Source: Dillenia suffruticosa (taxonomy: Eukaryota; Streptophyta; Magnoliopsida; Dilleniales; Dilleniaceae). From it: a stretch of 64,000 bases of DNA. The number at the start of each line of letters is the position of its first letter. Position 1 is the stretch's first letter. The DNA is taken from contig JAVTVX010000001.1 of the NCBI GenBank assembly GCA_033439265.1, forward strand, positions 18,618,608-18,682,607, given 5' to 3'. A model generated the notes under the pieces. It saw only the letters and a program-made list of their open reading frames with translations, had not been told where the DNA came from and searched no databases. The position numbers and the translations under genes were made by a program. Positions 57,670 through 64,000 of the stretch are shown here, in pieces.

Positions 57670-58179
57670 CAATGGCTTTTATATATTTATTTATTTTTAT
57701 TTGTTTGTTTGTTTGTTCGTTTATTTACATGAGTTTCTTTAGAAACATTTTCGTGACAGTCTTTACATGCACAAGGACCCACTAAACTGAACTTCAGGTT
57801 AATGCCAGGACCCAACCATGTCAGTGTCATTTAACAATGGTCGTTTGATGGTATATAGCGGCAGAGCACTCAATTGTATATATGAACATGGGCATGCAAA
57901 ATTCCAAGAGCAATTATTTTTGTGAGTAATCCTGTAGTTGAGAAAGAAAAAAAAAAAGTATCAATATGAATGCATTATTGCAACAACCCCATTGTGGACT
58001 CTAACCTAGCTTCTAGGTAGCTCACCCAAGTTCTACCTATACACTTTATTTATATATATTTATCATTTATTGTCAATCACCCATATATTAAATTAATTGA
58101 TACATATTGATATACATTTTATTTTCAAAGGGGGCTAAAGTCCAAAGGCAGAAACTAGACAAAAAGCGGCTATTAATAA

Positions 58180-58345
58180 CGGATAATTGATCTAATAAAA
58201 AAATATTAGATTTTTTTATTAAGATTTAGATTTTAATCGTGAAAATAAAAAAATTATATTACGAAAACTTTCTTTAAAAAAATTCAATAACAATTCAGAC
58301 TGAATTAATCAGAATATAATTTTAAACAGATCTAATAAAAAATAA
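58180..58345 (+). mobile_element. SINE-like element (family 2)
   Basis: GGATAATTGATCTAATAAAA, TTTTTTATTAAGATTTAGA, GTGAAAATAAAAAAATTATA, CAGACTGAATTAATCAGAAT, in family order. Confidence 0.6.
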
Positions 58346-59929
58346 ATTGGAGTTAAGCCTTCCGTAGGACTTTTGGAACTAAAACTACCACAAGAGCACC
58401 TTGCTATTGGTCTTGCTCGGATCATGAGATTTCATGGTATTTTTTTTTTTTTTCCAATTGAAAGTTCATGATTTTAAAATTACAAATTAGAATAATCTTC
58501 CCCCCTATGATCGTTAAATAATCAAGAATTATTAACAAAACTCAAACTCGAAAAGTTATCCAATATATTATTAATTGTCAGATTTCTCGATATTTGAAAT
58601 TTGGATACGTGGATATTTGAACTTATTCTAGTAAGCAAATAAGGGAGGAGATGAGAAAGCTAGGTATAGTCCCCTTCATCATAGCAAGTTGCAGCTGTTG
58701 ATTTAATTTCTTTTTCCTTCTCATAGATATGCTTCTTTGCACGGCTTAACTCCTAAATATTTGGCCCAGAACAGGTCAAAGGTGGTTAATCTAATTCCCT
58801 TTAATAGCTTAAAGTAGCCAATTATTGGCCCACACGTGTCCCAATTAGAAAGCTTAATTCGTTTTAATCCATTTAAATTTATAATAAAGAAATGCAATAT
58901 TGCAAGTGAAAGCAACAAGAATCATGGGATGAATAGCAAAGCCCTCTGAACCAACCACAAAATTACACACACATATATGGGTACAGCGTTTGATTCGCAT
59001 TCGGGAATGGGAATCAAAATCAAAATAAAAAATGTTAATATAAGTTTCACAAAATCCATATTTTTATTTGAATTTCAAAAATTCTTTATTCCGAAAGTTT
59101 TATTCGCAAATCTCTATTCTTATTTCATTAATTCAAACAATTTATGGGTTTTAATCCGATTCTTGATTACTCTTTTTTTTAACCAAACAACCCTTTGTGT
59201 GAAAAAGAAAATCTTAAAAGAGTATCATGCTTTAATAATTGACTGGTTGTGGTCCATTTTTGTCAATATAGAAAGAGAGAAAAGATGAAAAGGAGGTTAG
59301 AGATGAAAAAGGAAAAATTAGAGAGATGATGTGTCTACTCTACTTTAATTATTTAATTAGTGTTCACACATTAAGCAGCTTCAAGCCGCAGAATTTGCCC
59401 CCTAATGTAGCGCTTAGTGCATGATGATACAACACCCATAATTTTAGAGTTTCATAATTTGTAGTGAAAAAGAAGAACGTATGTTTGTTGTCGATAAAAA
59501 TATTTAAATTGGTATTAAAATTAGTAGGATCAGATTCATATATTTTCAAGAGAGCGAGTTCTATGAATTGTTAGAAAATATCATGTATTAAAATTAAATC
59601 AACTATTAAAAAATATTGTATATTAGTATAAATTAATAATTGTTTTGATTATGAAAGTATTGATTTTCTTTAATTTTTATATTTCTATATTTATAATAAT
59701 GAGTTTTTTATATAAATCAAACCCTTTATAATATTTTACTTAAAACAATGAATTATTAAAATTTTTTATTATTATTGTTGTTGTTTCGGTGTTCAAATAA
59801 TCTTTAATATGGATAAAGAAGAAAAATCACTAAAAGATGATAAAAGAGAAGAAAAATTCTTTTTGAAAAGGAAAAAATTGGTCAATTTATCTTTAATAAG
59901 ATAATGTATATAGATCAATATTTTATGAA

Positions 59930-60082
59930 TTTAGTAACAGAGTATTAGATCAAGATTTCAAGTTCGAGTATTAAGAATGGAAAAACAAGTGTTAAGAGAA
60001 TCAAATCTTAAAATGAATCTCACAATACTCAAACCAGATTAATCAGTTAATTAGATATCAGACTATTAAAAAAAAAAAAGAA
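59930..60082 (+). mobile_element. SINE-like element
   Basis: AGTAACAGAGTATTAGATCA, TTCAAGTTCGAGTATTAAG (B-box-like), AACCAGATTAATCAGTTAAT, GATATCAGACTATT and an A tail at about 60067-60080. Confidence 0.6.
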
Positions 60083-60864
60083 GATAATGTACATAGGACT
60101 ATTTTGTATCATGCCTTACTAGGAAAATTTTTTATTTAAAGAATCCATCCAATAAAACAATTTAATGTTTGTTCTCAAAACTTTTCCTACATTTGTATCA
60201 AAAAACAAAAAGAAAAAAAGAACAAGCTTCTTATGACAAGTTTTTCTAATCCTAGGCCCTTAGCCAAATAGATAGAACTCAAAACTTTTGTAGTCATTAG
60301 CAGAGATTTATACTCATTAACCTTCTTCACAGCTTACATTAAAGAGAAAAATATATGTCATTGCTAGTTAAAAAAATAATAATGAGAAGAAAGATGATAT
60401 GCAGCACAAATAATTGGACTTTTATCTCTATTATGCATTTTCAAACCCTTTTTTAATTTGTAAAAGTACATTTAGGAGCATAATTTATATCTTAGACACA
60501 TTATTAATTTTCTAGTTTTGAGCTCTTAAGGATGTGTTAAAAGGTTAAGGAAGGACTTTAAAATTTTTATGACATTTAATTTGGTTTAAAGAGAAGTTCT
60601 ACGCAGATTTTAACGGAAATTCAGTAAATACTATTAAAATTCTTTAAAATAAAGTTGAAATCTTATAAAATGTTATTTATTTTTTAAAAATTATATATAC
60701 ATTTTACTTTCTCTGTCACTATTTTTTGCATATTATACTTTACCTCTTTAGACAAATTTTTTGATGTAGCAAAATGGGGAATTGATTAGGTTATTATTCA
60801 ATCACAAATTGAAAACCTTGAGACTAGAGAGCACATCATCCTTGACCAAAAGAACATGCAGCAC

Positions 60865-61060
60865 ACCGATATCTTGTTAGTCTAACGGTAAAAGTATTAA
60901 ATTTTCTTTATCAAATTTTTGGATTTGACTTTTGGGAATGAAAAAAGATCGATATTGGGAAAGTTTGACTCTTAATGGGTTAACAATTAATTCAAATCAA
61001 ATTAGTCGAGACTAATAATCTATTACTGAAAACCTGTCGGTCAAGTAAAAAAAAAAGGGA
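60865..61060 (+). mobile_element. SINE-like element with visible tRNA-like A box
   Basis: TTGTTAGTCTAACGGTAAA resembles an A box. It is followed by TTTTTGGATTTGACTTTTGG (B-box position), GGAATGAAAAAAGATCG, ATTAGTCGAGACTAATAATC, GTCGGTCAAGT and an A tail at about 61049-61058. Confidence 0.65.
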
Positions 61061-61440
61061 GCATGCAGCACATTCAAGACTAGACAAATTTCATGAAAGA
61101 GAGCCACAAGACAATACCTTCTCTGTTGACAAAATTTATGTCTTGAATTGTTTCAATCATGGCCAAGAAGAACTAGCCTACATCACCAACAAGGACTATT
61201 TAGAGAGCCAAGTTCCACCATGCCCCCATGTTGCATGTTTCTTTATTTGTGAAAATCCTCCCTAAACAAGGGAAAAGGAGTCAGGTTTTAAGTCACATAT
61301 GTATGGATTTATATGCCTTCTTCATCTTGCAAAAATCCCTCACAAAAAGGTGCTTGGTTATAATCAATCATACTACACAAGATAATTGGTGCAGATTAAG
61401 ATGATTTATTGGAAATTCATAATTGAAAATATGTATTAAC

Positions 61441-61620
61441 GGACAGTCAATCTAATAAAATACGATATTAAATCTCTTAATCAGATCTTGGGTTCAAAAC
61501 TTGAGAATTAAAAAAATTACACTGAGAGATCTGTTCCCTAAACAGAGTCTATGTAGAAACTCAAACTGAATTAGTCAGAATATAATTTTGGATATTAGCG
61601 GTGGAAATAAAAAATAATAA
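61441..61620 (+). mobile_element. SINE-like element (family 2), best-preserved copy
   Basis: GGACAGTCAATCTAATAAAA, GATCTTGGGTTCAAAACTTG (B-box-like GGTTCAAAAC), ATTACACTGAGAGATCTG, CTGAATTAGTCAGAATATAA, GATATTAGCGGTGG and an A-rich end. Confidence 0.7.
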
Positions 61621-62069
61621 TTAAATGGATGTAATAGGAACAAGCATCAAAAGGCTGAATTTAGTTGGTAAAAAAATTATACACTACATGTCTTGTTTTT
61701 AGTAGAATTTATAGTTTCATAACACGATAAGAGAGTTAATTCTAATTTTGGCTCAATCTTCTCTGAATAAGAAAAAATAGAAAAAGGAAAATATGAGAAC
61801 TAAAATCATAATCATTTTTACTATGATAAATAATATATTTTTGATATTCTTAAGGCTAAAATGGGGAAAAAAAAACACATGACCCATAAAAGTTGAAACC
61901 AAACAACATTTATATTACAATTGTCAAGTCATCTGGACCCTTGATTGCAGTTGAACCACCAAAAGAGAGTATTGGTCAAGATCATTGCATTGGTTCTAAA
62001 TGATAATATAAGACGAGAGATGAGGTTTGATTTCGGTGTATATGATCAACCATGCGAAGTCTGGTAACG

Positions 62070-62230
62070 GAGTATTAAACTCAATTAAAATTTTAAATTT
62101 GTGTATTAAAAATAAATAAAAAATATATATTAAAAGAATTAATTTTTAAATTAGATTTTATATTTATTCGAAACGAAACGATTGGTTAAGGTTTAGAATC
62201 GGGTGATCAAATATTAGAAGAAGAAAAAAA
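62070..62230 (+). mobile_element. SINE-like element, degraded
   Basis: GGTAACGGAGTATTAAACTC, GTGTATTAAAAATAAATAA, ATATTAAAAGAATTAATTT, CGAAACGAAACGATTGG, GTGATCAAATATTAG and an A tail at about 62222-62232. Confidence 0.5.
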
Positions 62231-62559
62231 AACAGGGCGTGATTCCCAAGAGTCAACACATGCATGGAATCAAGAGGAACAAAACAAATTGAGCCAAAAA
62301 GCTCAGAATTATTAGGCCACAACACAAAGAAAGCTAGTCGGAGCCATCACTCTCTATCTCTCTCGCTCTCTCGTTTTGAAGCCTAATGGCTGAAGCCATT
62401 CATTCAAGCCTTGTCAACTGAATGCAACTGTCAACCCAAATAAAAACTACCTAAAGTGACAACTATCAAATGCTATACAAAAAGACAAAAGGCAAGCCCA
62501 ATAATATATTTACCTCCGAACCTTACTTCCATTTTTATTGTATCACAATAATTTATACC

Positions 62560-62730
62560 AACGACTTGTTATTCAGCGGCAAAATCATTAAATTTCTTTT
62601 GTTTGAGTCTTAAAAATAAAAAAAAAAGAAACATACATAAAAAGAATTCATCTTTTAACGGCTTAATAGTTAACTCGAATCAGATTGGTTGAAACCAATA
62701 AATCAATTGATCAAGTAGAAAAAAATTATT
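62560..62730 (+). mobile_element. SINE-like element, close to the 60865 copy
   Basis: TTGTTATTCAGCGGCAAAAT, TTGTTTGAGTCTTAAAAAT, AACTCGAATCAGATTGGTTG, AACCAATAAATC, GATCAAGTAG and an A tail at about 62720-62726. Confidence 0.6.
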
Positions 62731-63363
62731 AAATTATTTTTTAAGTGATTGGTGTTATTTATAATTAAAAAAATAAATATTATTTTTCATGATCAAATTC
62801 ATAACAACCGATAAATGTGAAGTAAAAAATTATTATTAAAACGACAAAATATAATATATTTTTGAGATTATAGTTTTAGATAACAAAGATTAATAATTTT
62901 TAAGGGTTAAATAATATTTAAAATTATAATTTTTATATAATTTTTTTCCTTAAAATCAGGGGTAGTGTTGCACCAGTCCCCCCTCCCTTCCTTCCTGGCC
63001 TTCCACACCATTAGGGTTAGCACAAATTTATATGTTATTATACATCCAATTTAATTTTGATGATGAGTTTTTATTGATTTAAACCGTTAGAAATACTATA
63101 TATATTTTACGATAATGAACCGGTTTAATTGACATCATCTTTCTCTTTCTTGTAATAGTCTCGAATTTGAACCTCCATATGTATCCAAAATATATATATA
63201 CATTTTACATGATTGATCATAACTTAACATCCAACCCCCTCCCAAAAAAAAAAAAGAATTAGGCCATCATCTATTATATTATTTTTTATGAGGCCCCTCC
63301 GACCATATTATCTTATTTTCCACTGCCTCATGTCCCTTAGAACATGGAGGAAATTATGGCATC

Positions 63364-63393
63364 CCCCCTCCCTCCCTCCCTCCCTCCCTCCCT

Positions 63394-63427
<34 letters not shown>
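63364..63427. repeat. (CCCT)n then (CT)n tract upstream of the DUF1677 gene
   Basis: Eight or so CCCT units, then about 15 CT units, ending about 205 bp upstream of the ATG. It lies in the promoter or 5' UTR and is pyrimidine on the sense strand. Confidence 0.95.
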
Positions 63428-63433
<6 letters not shown>

Positions 63434-63631
63434 GCCCAACCATAAAAACCCATTGAAACCACTCAAAACTTCTTAGTTCTCCACGCCAACAAAAAACCAC
63501 CAGGAAAAAAGAAACCCCACTTCCTCTACCATCATCACAATCATAATCATATAGGAAAATAAATAAATAAATAACCATATCTTTTCGCACTAGTCTAAAG
63601 AAAGAAAGAAAGAAATCCACCTTTTTATGCA

Positions 63632-64000
63632 ATGGAAATAGAATCGGCAAAGTGCGAGTGTTGTGGATTGAAAGAAGACTGCACACAAGACTACATTAGA
63701 GAAGTGAAGTCAAAATTTGATGGGAAATGGCTCTGTGGGCTTTGCTCAGAAGCAGTAAGAGATGAAGTAAACAGAGCGAAGAAGCAACACTTGATAGAAA
63801 TGGAAGAAGCTGTGAAGGCTCACATGTCCTTTTGTAGAAAATTCCGAACGAACCCGGCGGTTCGAGTTGCAGATGGGATGAGGCAGATGCTAAGGAGAAG
63901 GTCAGGAGACATGTCATCACCTTCATCTTCTTCCAAGAGGAATACAAGATCATCTAGCATGTCTCAAGTAGGCGATGAGTCGTCCTATAATTCGCATACT
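63632..64000 (+). CDS. DUF1677-family protein, 3' end outside window
   Basis: The ATG at 63632 opens a frame of at least 123 residues with no stop before the window ends. It starts MEIESAKCECCGLKEDCTQDYI, then KFDGKWLCGLCSEAVRDEV, a Lys-rich helix (NRAKKQHLIEMEEAVKAH), MSFCRKFRTNPAVRVADGM, RQMLRRRS and a Ser-rich tail. The C-X-C-C, C and C-X2-C cysteines followed by the F-R-NPA block are the DUF1677 signature, a plant-specific family of unknown function around 100-180 residues long. The cysteines may bind metal; that is inference. The Ser-rich tail suggests the stop is not far beyond 64000. Confidence 0.9.
   Translation, partial: MEIESAKCECCGLKEDCTQDYIREVKSKFDGKWLCGLCSEAVRDEVNRAKKQHLIEMEEAVKAHMSFCRKFRTNPAVRVADGMRQMLRRRSGDMSSPSSSSKRNTRSSSMSQVGDESSYNSHT

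Larger units (their letters stand above)
52132..63363. other. Gene-poor region, 11 kb, many SINE-like copies
   Basis: No open frame resembles a known protein. The first few hundred bases are the transporter 3' UTR. SINE-like copies are given separately. A tandem duplication lies at 53304-53389 and the second dispersed repeat at 54058-54450. A stretch at 56740-57460 is less AT-rich but shows no coding pattern. Small RNA genes cannot be excluded by eye. Confidence 0.5.

Noticed and set aside
1-64000. CRISPR arrays, operons, organelle insertions, rRNA
   Set aside because: Looked for and not seen; the window is ordinary plant nuclear DNA.

Overview
This is nuclear DNA of a flowering plant, probably a eudicot. 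The genes carry GT-AG introns, several families are plant-specific (GPI-anchored lipid-transfer proteins, an FLZ zinc finger, DUF1677), the intergenic DNA is AT-rich, and plant Ty1-copia, TRIM, hAT, SINE and LINE elements are present. I cannot name the species. Every identification rests on reading the sequence by eye; no database search was possible.

Layout. 1-177 is the last coding piece of an unidentified gene. 0.6-10.9 kb is a cluster of five LTPG-type lipid-transfer loci: three on the minus strand (one a pseudogene) and two on the plus strand, meeting head to head at about 5.5-6.3 kb. 14.0-15.8 kb (minus) is a three-exon homologue of the Paf1-complex subunit CDC73/parafibromin. 16.6-22.2 kb is a nested transposon: a 5.07 kb Ty1-copia element with two LTRs and a TATTC target duplication sits inside a small hAT-like element with its own 8-bp duplication. 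22.7-29.9 kb is a cluster of GNAT acetyltransferases: three intact genes, one pseudogene split by a SINE and one terminal fragment. A 0.5 kb C/T-rich array, a complete TRIM retrotransposon and a TRIM solo LTR lie between them. 30.6-31.0 kb is a second hAT-like element rich in CCGGTT. 31-38.5 kb is gene-poor, with SINE copies and a LINE RNase H remnant. 38.6-40.1 kb is a two-exon FLZ zinc-finger gene. 45.4-52.1 kb is a nine-exon folate-biopterin transporter with a LINE remnant in intron 1. 52-63.6 kb has no recognisable gene but many SINE-like copies. A DUF1677 gene begins at 63,632 and runs off the end.

The genes do not form a pathway. They are ordinary unlinked plant functions plus two tandem families (LTPG, GNAT) evolving by duplication and decay. 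I saw no convincing new molecular system. The points most worth following are the duplicated splice donor in one LTPG gene, which could switch between anchored and secreted protein; the LTPG pseudogene whose splice phases are all intact; the nested transposon; and the uncatalogued small retroelement families.
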